Part shown: positions 1 through 6,055 of the stretch, piece after piece
Layout: each line of letters opens with the position of its first letter
How positions within the stretch are numbered: position 1 is the stretch's first letter
NCBI GenBank assembly: GCA_021823635.1
Contig: JAKANT010000116.1
Span: forward strand, 1-6,056
Length of the DNA: 6,056 bases
Origin: Pseudomonadota bacterium
Lineage (GTDB): Bacteria; Pseudomonadota; Gammaproteobacteria; Burkholderiales; Burkholderiaceae_F
Reading direction: 5' to 3'
Notes under the pieces: generated by a model
The model's database searches: none
What the model saw: the letters and a program-made list of their open reading frames with translations, nothing else
Told to the model about the DNA's origin: nothing
Translations under genes and position numbers: made by a program

Positions 1-1
1 C

Positions 2-1060
2 GCTGCGCCGGTCACCGTCTGTCGCGAGCATCTGGCCGCCGTCCGCGGCCTGCGCGCGCTGGTGATCAACACCGGCTGCGCCAACGCCGGCACCGGCGCA
101 ACAGGCATCGCTGACGCGCGCGCGACCTGTGCCGAAGTCGCGCGCCTGCTGGCATGCGAGGCGGTGCAGGTGCTGCCGTTTTCCACCGGCGTGATCATGG
201 AGCCGCTGCCGCTCGAGCGCTTGCTCGCGGGGCTGCCGCAGGCGATCGCAAGGCTGGCGCCGAACCATTGGGCGCAAGCGGCCGAGGCGATCATGACCAC
301 CGACACGGTGCCGAAGGCGGCGTCGCGCCGGCTCGCGCTCGACGGCCGCACGGTCGCGATCACCGGCATCGCCAAGGGCGCCGGCATGATTCGGCCCAAC
401 ATGGCGACGATGCTGGCGTTCATCGCCACCGACGCCGCGGTCGCGCCGCCGCTGTTGCACCGCTTGGCGCGGCAGGCCGCAGACGCTTCTTTCAACCGCA
501 TCACGGTCGACGGCGATCAATCGACCAACGATTCGTTCGTGCTGATCGCAACCGGGCAAGCGGGCGGCGCGCCGATCGCGTCGATGGATGATCCGCGCTA
601 CGCGCCGTTCGCCGACGCGGTCGCCGCGGTGGCCCGCCAACTGGCGCAGTCGATCGTGCGCGACGGCGAAGGCGCGACCAAGTTCATCGAGATCGCGGTC
701 GAGCAGGCGAAGACAGAGGACGAGGCGGCGACGGTCGCGTATGCGATTGCGCATTCGCCGCTCGTCAAGACCGCATTCTTTGCCTCCGATCCCAACCTCG
801 GCCGCATCCTCGCGGCGGTGGGCAACGCCGGCATCGCGGACCTCGAAGCGGCGCGCGTGCAGTTGTACCTGAACGACGTGTGGGTGGCGAAGGACGGCGG
901 ACGTCATCCCGATTACCGCGAGGAAGACGGCCAGCGCGCGATGCGCGGCGCCGAGATCCTGGTGCGTGTGCTGCTCGGCCGCGGGGCCGCGCGCGCAACC
1001 GTGTGGACCTGCGATCTGTCGCACGGCTACGTCTCGATCAACGCCGACTATCGCTCATGA
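2..1060 (+). CDS. argJ: ArgJ, ornithine acetyltransferase / N-acetylglutamate synthase (5' partial)
   Basis: ArgJ moves the acetyl group from N-acetylornithine to glutamate, releasing ornithine in the cyclic arginine pathway; some members also make N-acetylglutamate from acetyl-CoA. The enzyme is cytoplasmic. The frame is open from base 2, and similarity already runs through the first codons (AAPVTVCREHL), so the start lies outside the window; 352 residues are present of roughly 400, and the GTG at 62 is internal. Visible signatures: INTGCANAGTG, STGVIMEPLP, TTDTVPK, and the self-cleavage block GMIRPNMATMLAF, whose Thr (codon 407-409) is the expected nucleophile and new N-terminus of the beta chain. 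The C-terminus CDLSHGYVSINADYRS is typical of the family. The TGA overlaps the next ATG (ATGA, 1057-1060), which suggests translational coupling. I cannot tell from sequence whether it is mono- or bifunctional. Confidence 0.96.
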   Translation, partial: AAPVTVCREHLAAVRGLRALVINTGCANAGTGATGIADARATCAEVARLLACEAVQVLPFSTGVIMEPLPLERLLAGLPQAIARLAPNHWAQAAEAIMTTDTVPKAASRRLALDGRTVAITGIAKGAGMIRPNMATMLAFIATDAAVAPPLLHRLARQAADASFNRITVDGDQSTNDSFVLIATGQAGGAPIASMDDPRYAPFADAVAAVARQLAQSIVRDGEGATKFIEIAVEQAKTEDEAATVAYAIAHSPLVKTAFFASDPNLGRILAAVGNAGIADLEAARVQLYLNDVWVAKDGGRHPDYREEDGQRAMRGAEILVRVLLGRGAARATVWTCDLSHGYVSINADYRS

Positions 1061-1950
1061 AAGCGAAAGAAGCCGGTCCCGACGCGCTGGCGCGGCTGGA
1101 GAATTTGCTGGCGCGTCTCGAGCCGCTGCTGCCGCCGCCGGCCGACATCGACTGGAGCGCGCCGGCGTATCGCTGGCGCAAGCGCCGCTATTTGGGCGTG
1201 GAGGTCGGCCGGCTCGAGCCGCTGCACCGGATCGCGCGCATCGACGTCGACGACCTGCGCCACATCGACGCGCAGCGGGAGGCGATCCTGCGCAACACCG
1301 AGCAGTTCGTGCGCGGCCTGCCGGCGAACAACGTGCTGCTGACCGGCGCGCGCGGCACCGGCAAGTCTTCGCTGATCCGCGCCTGCCTGCTGCGCTTTGT
1401 CAACGACGGTCTGCGGTTGGTCGAAGTCGACAAGCGCGACTTGGTCGATCTGCCGGACATCGTCGCGCTGCTGGCGCCGCGCGCCGAGCGCTTCATCCTG
1501 TTCTGCGACGACCTGTCGTTCGACGAGGGCGAAAGCTCCTACAAGGCGCTGAAAGCGCAACTGGACGGCTCGGTCGCCGCAGCGCCGGACAACGTGCTGA
1601 TTTACGCTACATCGAACCGGCGCCATCTGATGCCGGAGTACATGCGCGAAAATCTCGACGCCAAGCACCAGGACGACGGCGAAATCCACCCCGCCGAATC
1701 GGTCGAGGAGAAGATCTCGCTGTCCGAGCGCTTCGGCCTGTGGTTGTCCTTCTACCCGTTCCGTCAGGACGACTACCTCGACATCGTCGCGCACTGGCTC
1801 GCGCACTATGGCGCCGACCGGGCGCTGATCGACGCGGCGCGCGCCGAGGCGCTGCAGTTCGCGCTGCAGCGCGGTTCGCGCTCGGGGCGCGTGGCGCTGC
1901 AGTTCGCGCGCGACTACGCCGGCCGCCACGGCCTGCGCGCGCGCCGATGA
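1057..1950 (+). CDS. DUF815-family P-loop ATPase of unknown function
   Basis: A 297-residue AAA-like ATPase with the layout of the DUF815 family; its substrate and partners are not known to me. A leucine-rich N-terminal helix region (residues 9-25) precedes the core. Walker A is GARGTGKSS (97-105, Lys103), Walker B is FILFCDDLSF (146-155, Asp151/Asp152), a TSNRRH sensor-like motif lies at 185-190, and a SERFGLWLSFYPF block at 223-235 is characteristic of the family. There is no signal peptide or membrane segment, so it should be cytoplasmic. I chose the ATG at 1057 because it overlaps the argJ stop and gives a normal N-terminus; the frame stays open upstream only as an argJ shadow. No Shine-Dalgarno is visible, consistent with coupling to argJ. 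Its TGA overlaps the mutT ATG in the same way. Family membership is confident; any role is not inferable from sequence. Confidence 0.93.
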   Translation: MKAKEAGPDALARLENLLARLEPLLPPPADIDWSAPAYRWRKRRYLGVEVGRLEPLHRIARIDVDDLRHIDAQREAILRNTEQFVRGLPANNVLLTGARGTGKSSLIRACLLRFVNDGLRLVEVDKRDLVDLPDIVALLAPRAERFILFCDDLSFDEGESSYKALKAQLDGSVAAAPDNVLIYATSNRRHLMPEYMRENLDAKHQDDGEIHPAESVEEKISLSERFGLWLSFYPFRQDDYLDIVAHWLAHYGADRALIDAARAEALQFALQRGSRSGRVALQFARDYAGRHGLRARR

Positions 1951-2600
1951 CCGTTCGGCCGCGCACCGCGGTCGCGGTCGGCGTGCTGATCGGCGGCGAC
2001 GGCGCGGTGCTGCTCGCCGATCGCCCGACCGGCAAGCCGTACGCCGGCTACTGGGAGTTTCCGGGCGGCAAGATCGAAGCCGGCGAGTCGGTGGCGCAAG
2101 CACTGGCGCGCGAGCTGCACGAGGAACTCGGCATCGAAATCGACTTTGCGGCGCCGTGGGTCACGTTCGAGTACGACTACCCGCACGCCTGGGTTCGTTT
2201 GCACTTCGCACGCATTTACGAGTGGCGCGGAACACCGCACGCGCGCGAAGGCCAGCGGCTCGGTTTCTTCGTTCCGGGCGGCGCGCTGCCGCAGCCGCTG
2301 CTGCCGGCGACGCTGCCGGCGCTGCGCTGGTTGCAGTTGCCGGCGCTGCTCGAGTTGCCGGCGCAGTCGTTGCGAGCGCACCCGGCGCGGGTCGAAGACC
2401 GCGTCGGTCTGCACGAGGCGGCGCAGCGCGGCGAGCCATTTGCGCTGGCCGGGCCAGTGGCAAGCGAGGCGGACTGGGAACGCTTCGCCGCGCTCGCCCT
2501 CGACACGCCGCTGCCGTTGTATGCGTTCGGCCCACTATCGGCCGCGGATCTCGAGCGCGCGCGCCGCACCGGCGCGCACGGCATCGCCGTCGTGACTTGA
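1947..2600 (+). CDS. mutT: MutT-type Nudix hydrolase with a shortened ThiE-like C-terminal tail
   Basis: Likely a MutT-type nucleotide pyrophosphohydrolase that removes oxidised nucleotides such as 8-oxo-dGTP; this is inferred from the family. The Nudix box is perfect: G41-x5-E47-x7-REL-HEE-LG-I63. WEFPGGK (36-42) and the EYDYPHAWVRLHF strand region (75-87) also fit bacterial MutT. The protein has 217 residues, against about 130-150 for plain MutT and about 310 for Nudix proteins fused to a thiamine-phosphate-synthase-like domain. Residues 152-215 resemble only the last part of that second domain (DWERFAALALDTPLPLYAFG, then ARRTGAHGIA). The first half of the barrel and a phosphate-binding SxxxHPG-type loop are not present. 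A Leu-Pro-Ala-rich linker joins the two parts. Its ATG overlaps the ATPase stop and no Shine-Dalgarno is visible. The stop lies one base from the converging yacG stop. Confidence 0.9.
   Translation: MTVRPRTAVAVGVLIGGDGAVLLADRPTGKPYAGYWEFPGGKIEAGESVAQALARELHEELGIEIDFAAPWVTFEYDYPHAWVRLHFARIYEWRGTPHAREGQRLGFFVPGGALPQPLLPATLPALRWLQLPALLELPAQSLRAHPARVEDRVGLHEAAQRGEPFALAGPVASEADWERFAALALDTPLPLYAFGPLSAADLERARRTGAHGIAVVT
2302..2363 (+). repeat. Four in-frame direct copies of TGCCGGCG inside mutT
   Basis: Exact copies begin at 2302, 2314, 2338 and 2356, spaced 12, 24 and 18 bases apart, all multiples of three. They encode four LPA units (residues 119-139) that make up the linker between the Nudix domain and the ThiE-like remnant. 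The first two units sit where MutT proteins often have Leu-Pro-Ala, so part of the pattern may be functional or due to codon use. The rest could have arisen by slippage. Confidence 0.6.
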
Positions 2601-2601
2601 G

Positions 2602-2796
2602 TCAGTGGGCCTGATCGGGCTTGGGCGCGTCGGTCGGTGCCGGCGCGAGCGACTCGCCCGGTATCGCGTGCCGCTCGGACGCCCAGTCACCGAGATCGAT
2701 CAGCTTGCAGCGCTCGGAACAGAACGGGCGCCAGCGGCTGGCTTCGGTCCACGGCACTTCGGCGCCGCAGATGGGACACTGAACGACGGTGGTCAT
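2602..2796 (-). CDS. yacG: YacG, zinc-binding DNA gyrase inhibitor
   Basis: A 64-residue protein of the YacG family, which in Escherichia coli binds GyrB and blocks DNA binding by gyrase. The zinc site is complete: CPIC (Cys7, Cys10) and FCSERC (Cys26, Cys30), followed by the family hallmark KLIDLGDWASE (31-41). The acidic, Pro/Ala-rich C-terminal tail also fits. It is last in the minus-strand run: its ATG follows the zapD TGA after three bases with no Shine-Dalgarno, so translation is probably coupled to zapD. The zapD-yacG pairing is common in proteobacteria. Its TGA (2604-2602) is one base from the mutT stop on the opposite strand. Confidence 0.96.
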   Translation of the reverse strand: MTTVVQCPICGAEVPWTEASRWRPFCSERCKLIDLGDWASERHAIPGESLAPAPTDAPKPDQAH

Positions 2797-2799
2797 CGC

Positions 2800-3576
2800 T
2801 CAGAACGCGCACAGCGCCAGTTCGAACGGCACGTCTCGCTCCAAGGGGCGCGGCTTGAAGTCGCGGTCGGCGGTCGTGAACCGAATCCACAGCGCGTATT
2901 TGTTGGCGCTGATCTCGGGGATCGCACCGCCGTCCGCCGCCACGCGCACCTGTAGCAGCGCATAGGTGCGTCCCTGCAGCATCTGTTGGTAGGCGCCCTG
3001 TACCGCCACCTGCTGGCTGCGATGCGCGGTTTCTCGCAACAACCGCAGCACGATCGCCAGCGCATCGTTGAATTGCGTCAGCGTGCGCAGCCAGCCGTCG
3101 AGATCGGCGCCGCGCGCGCGCGCATCGCGCATCAGCCAGGCGTGATACGAAGGCAGGTCGAACTCGCACGTGCCGCCCGGAATGCCTGCGCGGCTGCGGA
3201 TGCTGGTCAGCCACTCGTTGTCGCGCAGCGGCTGGCCGGCCTTGCCCGGTGTGGCATTCAAAGCCTGCTGCGCACGGTCGATGTCGGCCAGCACCGCGGC
3301 CAGTGCCGTCTCCGAGACCTGGGGATTGTTACGCAACGCCAGCAGCGTCTGTTTTTGCCGTTCCAGCTCCTGCAGCAGCTCGCCCTTCAGATCGGCGCGT
3401 GCCGTCATCTCCAGGATTTCGAACAGCGTCATCAAGGCGGTGTGATGACAGTACGCGTGTTCCTGGGCGCGGAAATAGGCGAGTCTGTCGAACAGGTCTT
3501 CCAGGCGCAGCAGCGTGCGGACGCGTTCGTTGAACGGATATTCGTAAAGAATCGACGCTTCGCCGGCCGCGCTCAT
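2800..3576 (-). CDS. zapD: ZapD, FtsZ-associated cell division protein
   Basis: ZapD (DUF1342, formerly YacF) binds the FtsZ C-terminus and cross-links protofilaments into bundles, supporting the Z ring at midcell. The length of 258 residues is close to the E. coli protein (about 247). Visible family features are the N-terminal ILYEYPFNERVRTLLRLEDL (9-28), a helical domain with a Leu/Gln/Glu-rich stretch (62-85), the conserved core SIRSRAGIPGGTCEFDLP (125-142), and the C-terminal beta region PEISANKYALWIRF (220-233). The ATG at 3576 puts the family-typical YEYPxNE just after the start, so I prefer it. It lies 15 bases after the coaE stop with only a weak ribosome-binding site (TTGGCTCGG). It sits within the pilC-pilD-coaE-zapD-yacG run. 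Confidence 0.96.
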   Translation of the reverse strand: MSAAGEASILYEYPFNERVRTLLRLEDLFDRLAYFRAQEHAYCHHTALMTLFEILEMTARADLKGELLQELERQKQTLLALRNNPQVSETALAAVLADIDRAQQALNATPGKAGQPLRDNEWLTSIRSRAGIPGGTCEFDLPSYHAWLMRDARARGADLDGWLRTLTQFNDALAIVLRLLRETAHRSQQVAVQGAYQQMLQGRTYALLQVRVAADGGAIPEISANKYALWIRFTTADRDFKPRPLERDVPFELALCAF

Positions 3577-3591
3577 GGCCGAGCCAAGATA

Positions 3592-4260
3592 TCACAGCGC
3601 GGCAGGCGCACGCGCCGCCGCCAGCCCCGTGTATAGCGCGTGCAGCCGTGTCGCGCGCGGTACCAGATCGGCGGCGCTACCCTCGTTGACGATCACGTCG
3701 TCGGCGGCTGCCAGCCGCGCGCTACGCGACGCCTGCTGCACGATGATCGCCCGCACCTCTTCCTCGGTCAGTCCGCTGCGCTCGCGAACCCGTGCGATCT
3801 GGGTCGTCTCGCAGCAGTCGACAACCAGCACCCGATTGACGCGCTCGCGCCAGCGCCCGGATTCGATCAGCAGCGGGATCATCAGCACCACGTAAGGGGC
3901 GGCGACGGCGGCGGCTTGCGCGCGCTGTTGCGTCAGCTCGCCGATCATCGGATGCAGGATCGATTCGAGCCGCGTCTTCGCCGCCGGGTCGGCGAATACC
4001 AAGGCCCGCATGCGCGCACGGTCGAGTGCGCCGTCGGGACGTACGAACGCGTCGCCGAAAGCCGACGCTATCGCCGGCATCGCGGCCCCGCCGGGCGCCG
4101 TCAGTTCGTGCGCGAGCGCGTCGCTATCGATCACCGCCGCGCCGCACGCTTGCAGCAAGGCAGCCACCGTCGATTTGCCGGTGCCGATGCCCCCAGTCAG
4201 GCCGACGGCAAAGTAGCCGATGTCAGAACGGGAGCCAGCGGCTGGCGATCGCGTCACCAT
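3592..4260 (-). CDS. coaE: CoaE, dephospho-CoA kinase
   Basis: CoaE phosphorylates the 3'-OH of dephospho-CoA with ATP, the last step of CoA synthesis, in the cytoplasm. From the ATG at 4260 it has 222 residues, slightly above the usual ~200. The P-loop is GGIGTGKST (23-31), followed by the substrate-binding DSDALAHEL (45-53), the helix LDRARMRALVFADPAAKTRL, the core block LESILHPMI, and VVLMIPLLIE. The region with RVRERSGLTEEEVRAII and QQASRSARLAAADDVIVNEG forms the lid and C-terminal part. Homologues usually start at the (Y/F)-x-VGLTGG strand, which is residue 16 here. The only upstream start codons are ATG 4260 and GTG 4257, both inside pilD, so either the protein has a 15-residue extension or an unusual start is used. 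No clear Shine-Dalgarno precedes either codon. The pilD overlap is 38 bases. Confidence 0.93.
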   Translation of the reverse strand: MVTRSPAAGSRSDIGYFAVGLTGGIGTGKSTVAALLQACGAAVIDSDALAHELTAPGGAAMPAIASAFGDAFVRPDGALDRARMRALVFADPAAKTRLESILHPMIGELTQQRAQAAAVAAPYVVLMIPLLIESGRWRERVNRVLVVDCCETTQIARVRERSGLTEEEVRAIIVQQASRSARLAAADDVIVNEGSAADLVPRATRLHALYTGLAAARAPAAL

Positions 4261-5077
4261 AGAGCAGCGCGATGTAGCCGGCGGCCGCGAGATAGGGACC
4301 GAATGGGATCGGGATTTCGCGGCCGCGCCGTGCAAGCGCGATCAGAACGACGCCGACCGCTGCGCCCACCACCGACGACAGTAGGATGATCGGCAACAGC
4401 ATCTTCCAGCCCATCCAGGCGCCCAGTGCCGCCAGCAGTTTAAAGTCGCCATAGCCCATGCCTTCCTTGCCCGTGGCGAGCTTGAACAGCCAGTAGATGC
4501 TCCAAAGAACGAGGTAGCCGGCGGCGGCTCCAACGACCGCTTCCGGCAACGGCGCGAAGACGCCCCACACGTTGGCTAGTAGGCCGAGCCATAAAAGAGG
4601 CAACGTCAGGCTGTCGGGCAGCAGTGTAGTGTCGGCGTCGATGAAGCTCGCCGCGATCAGAATCCAGACGAACACCATCGCCAGCAGGCCCGCGGCGCCG
4701 AAACCGAAGCGCCAGGCCACCGTCGCCGAAAGCAGCGCGGTCAGCGCCTCCACCAGGGGGTAGCGCGCAGAGATCGGCGCGCCGCAATGGGCGCACTTTC
4801 CGCGCAGCCGCAGGTAAGAAACGAGCGGGATGTTGTCGACGACGCGCAGTTGTGCCTTGCACGCGGGGCAATGCGAACGCGGCGTCCACAGGTTGTACAC
4901 GCCGGTTTCGGGACTTTTCTTGCCCTCGAGTTCGGCGCACTGCGCACGCCACTCGGCGTCCATCATCCTCGGCAGGCGGTGGATGACGACGTTCAGAAAG
5001 GACCCGATCGCCAGCCCGAAGATGCCGGCGACGATCGCGAAGACGGTGTCGGTAGACAAGAAAGACGCGGTCGGCAT
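4223..5077 (-). CDS. pilD: PilD, type IV prepilin peptidase / N-methyltransferase
   Basis: This inner-membrane aspartic protease cleaves the leader peptide from type IV prepilins and pseudopilins and N-methylates the new N-terminal residue. It has 284 residues, normal for the family. Features in order: a first membrane segment with GLAIGSFLNVVIHRLP (21-36), a cytoplasmic zinc-type domain with CPAC (Cys70, Cys73) and CAHC (Cys95, Cys98), then a hydrophobic multi-pass region. The catalytic aspartates are Asp147 in FIDADTTLLPD and Asp211 in GMGYGDFKLLA, 64 residues apart as in known PilD proteins. PIPFGPYLA near the C-terminus is typical. The start lies 27 bases after the pilC stop; a purine-rich stretch at 5103-5094 is far from the ATG, and the ATG itself lies in a hairpin. 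It overlaps coaE by 38 bases. Confidence 0.96.
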   Translation of the reverse strand: MPTASFLSTDTVFAIVAGIFGLAIGSFLNVVIHRLPRMMDAEWRAQCAELEGKKSPETGVYNLWTPRSHCPACKAQLRVVDNIPLVSYLRLRGKCAHCGAPISARYPLVEALTALLSATVAWRFGFGAAGLLAMVFVWILIAASFIDADTTLLPDSLTLPLLWLGLLANVWGVFAPLPEAVVGAAAGYLVLWSIYWLFKLATGKEGMGYGDFKLLAALGAWMGWKMLLPIILLSSVVGAAVGVVLIALARRGREIPIPFGPYLAAAGYIALLYGDAIASRWLPF

Positions 5078-5092
5078 CGCGGCGCGATGCCG
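5072..5092 (-). promoter_or_regulatory. Perfect 9-bp hairpin over the pilD start codon
   Basis: In the leftward transcript this reads CGGCAUCGC, loop GCC, GCGAUGCCG. The arms (5092-5084 and 5080-5072) pair perfectly and the loop is three bases. The pilD AUG (5077-5075) is in the 3' arm. The purine-rich ribosome-site candidate (5103-5094) lies just 5' of the stem, about 16 bases from the AUG when unfolded. I infer it could limit free initiation at pilD and make it depend on ribosomes finishing pilC, or bring the distant ribosome site closer. The structure is read directly; the function is a guess. Confidence 0.55.
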
Positions 5093-5093
5093 G

Positions 5094-5103
5094 CCTTTTC
5101 CTC
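5094..5103 (-). promoter_or_regulatory. Candidate ribosome binding site for pilD
   Basis: GAGGAAAAGG in the transcript, directly after the pilC TGA. It is the only Shine-Dalgarno-like sequence in the 27-base pilC-pilD gap. It ends 16 bases before the ATG, much farther than the usual 5-9, unless the intervening hairpin shortens the distance. No other in-frame start lies nearer. Confidence 0.45.
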
Positions 5104-5104
5104 T

Positions 5105-6055
5105 TCAGACCACCTGACCGAGCTTGAAGATCGGCAGGTAAATGGCGATCACGATTGAGCCGATGATCACTCCCAACACGACCATGATCATCGGTTCGAT
5201 CAGGCTCGCCAGCGCATCGACGGTTTCGTCGACCTCGCGCTCGTAATAGTCGGCCACTTTGGACAGCATCGAGTCGAGCGAACCGGACTCTTCGCCGATC
5301 GCGGTCATCTGCACCGCCATGTTCGGGAATACGCCGGAATTCTGCATCGCCTGCGCCAGGCTGGTGCCGATGTTCACCTCGCTCTGGATCTGCTTGGTCG
5401 CTTCCTTGTAGATCGCATTGCCCGACGCGGGGCCGACCGAGTCGAGCGCTTCGACCAGCGGCACGCCGGCGGCGAAGGTGGTCGACAAGGTGCGGCTCCA
5501 GCGGGCGACCGACGCTTTCTGCATCAACTCGCCGATCACCGGCGGTTTCAGCAACAGGCGGTCGACCAGCATCTGTACTTTCGGCGATCGCTTCCACGCC
5601 TGGATCAGGAAGTAGACCGCACCGACCGATCCGAACAGCAACGCGTACCAGTAGGCGACGAAGAAGTCCGACATCGCGATCACCATCAAGGTCGGTGCCG
5701 GCAGGTCGGCGCCGAAATTGGTGAACACGGTCTTGAACGACGGGATGACCCAGATCATGATGATCGAGGTGATCAGGATCGCCACCAGGATGATCATCAG
5801 CGGGTAGAACAGGGCTTTCTTGATCTTGCCCTTCAGCGCCAGCGTCTTTTCCTTGTACGTCGCCAGGCGGTCGAGCAGGGTCTCCAAAATACCGGCCTGC
5901 TCGCCGGCGGCGACCAGGTTGCAGAACAGCGGGTCGAAGTAGATGTCGCATCCCGGATGATCACATAATACCCAGCCGCCGTGGATACCTGCTGGCACGC
6001 AGCATCCTGCAAGAGCTGCTGCGAGGCGCGGGAGTCGGCGGCGAGGTCTCATCCG
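5105..6055 (-). CDS. pilC: PilC, type IV pilus inner-membrane platform protein (5' incomplete)
   Basis: PilC/GspF-family proteins form the inner-membrane platform that links the assembly ATPases PilB/PilT to the growing pilus. Full-length PilC has about 400 residues; here similarity is clear only from about base 5959 downwards, beginning at YFDPLFCNLVAAGEQAGIL. That is the end of the first GspF domain, followed by membrane segments at ORF residues 84-104 and 131-150. A complete second GspF domain follows (about 183-307, with FAAGVPLVEALDSVG, GTSLAQAM and GEESGSLDSM) and a last membrane segment at 287-308, ending IYLPIFKLGQVV. The frame stays open to the window edge and has an ATG at 6052, but the ~30 residues before DHPGCDIYFD do not resemble PilC, so I do not accept that ATG as the true start. 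Frame disruption, rearrangement or an unreliable sequence end are all possible. pilD follows after 27 bases. Confidence 0.9.
   Translation of the reverse strand, partial: RMRPRRRLPRLAAALAGCCVPAGIHGGWVLCDHPGCDIYFDPLFCNLVAAGEQAGILETLLDRLATYKEKTLALKGKIKKALFYPLMIILVAILITSIIMIWVIPSFKTVFTNFGADLPAPTLMVIAMSDFFVAYWYALLFGSVGAVYFLIQAWKRSPKVQMLVDRLLLKPPVIGELMQKASVARWSRTLSTTFAAGVPLVEALDSVGPASGNAIYKEATKQIQSEVNIGTSLAQAMQNSGVFPNMAVQMTAIGEESGSLDSMLSKVADYYEREVDETVDALASLIEPMIMVVLGVIIGSIVIAIYLPIFKLGQVV

Noticed and set aside
62..64. GTG at 62 as the argJ start codon
   Set aside because: Family-like ArgJ sequence continues in frame upstream to base 2, and starting at 62 would remove a conserved part of the protein.
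1048..2103. A 351-codon open frame antisense to the ATPase gene
   Set aside because: It has no recognisable motif, is Gln/Arg/Val-rich as expected from the complement of GC-rich codons, and spans the ATPase-mutT boundary with no start signal.
2559..2577. GC-rich hairpin (GCGCGCC, 5-base loop, GGCGCGC) near the mutT 3' end, considered as a terminator
   Set aside because: There is no T-rich tract after it on either strand, and the sequence is ordinary Ala/Arg/Gly coding sequence, so chance is likely in this composition.
242..5591. Three copies of the palindrome GCGATCGC (242, 4245, 5584), considered as a repeated genomic signal
   Set aside because: It is more frequent than a rough base-composition estimate predicts, but each copy lies in coding sequence and Ala-Ile-Ala type codon runs can produce it. 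Three copies are too few to argue for a signal.
4440..5951. A 503-codon open frame on the minus strand running across pilC and pilD
   Set aside because: It is an Arg/Gly-rich frame-shifted shadow of two genes with complete family motifs in the other frame, a common effect of high GC content.
5998..6023. Inverted repeat CGCAGCA / TGCTGCG with a 12-base loop near the right edge, considered as an integron attC-like site or transposon end
   Set aside because: Only seven pairs, no conserved attC core sites, no transposase or integrase nearby, and it lies in sequence whose identity is uncertain.
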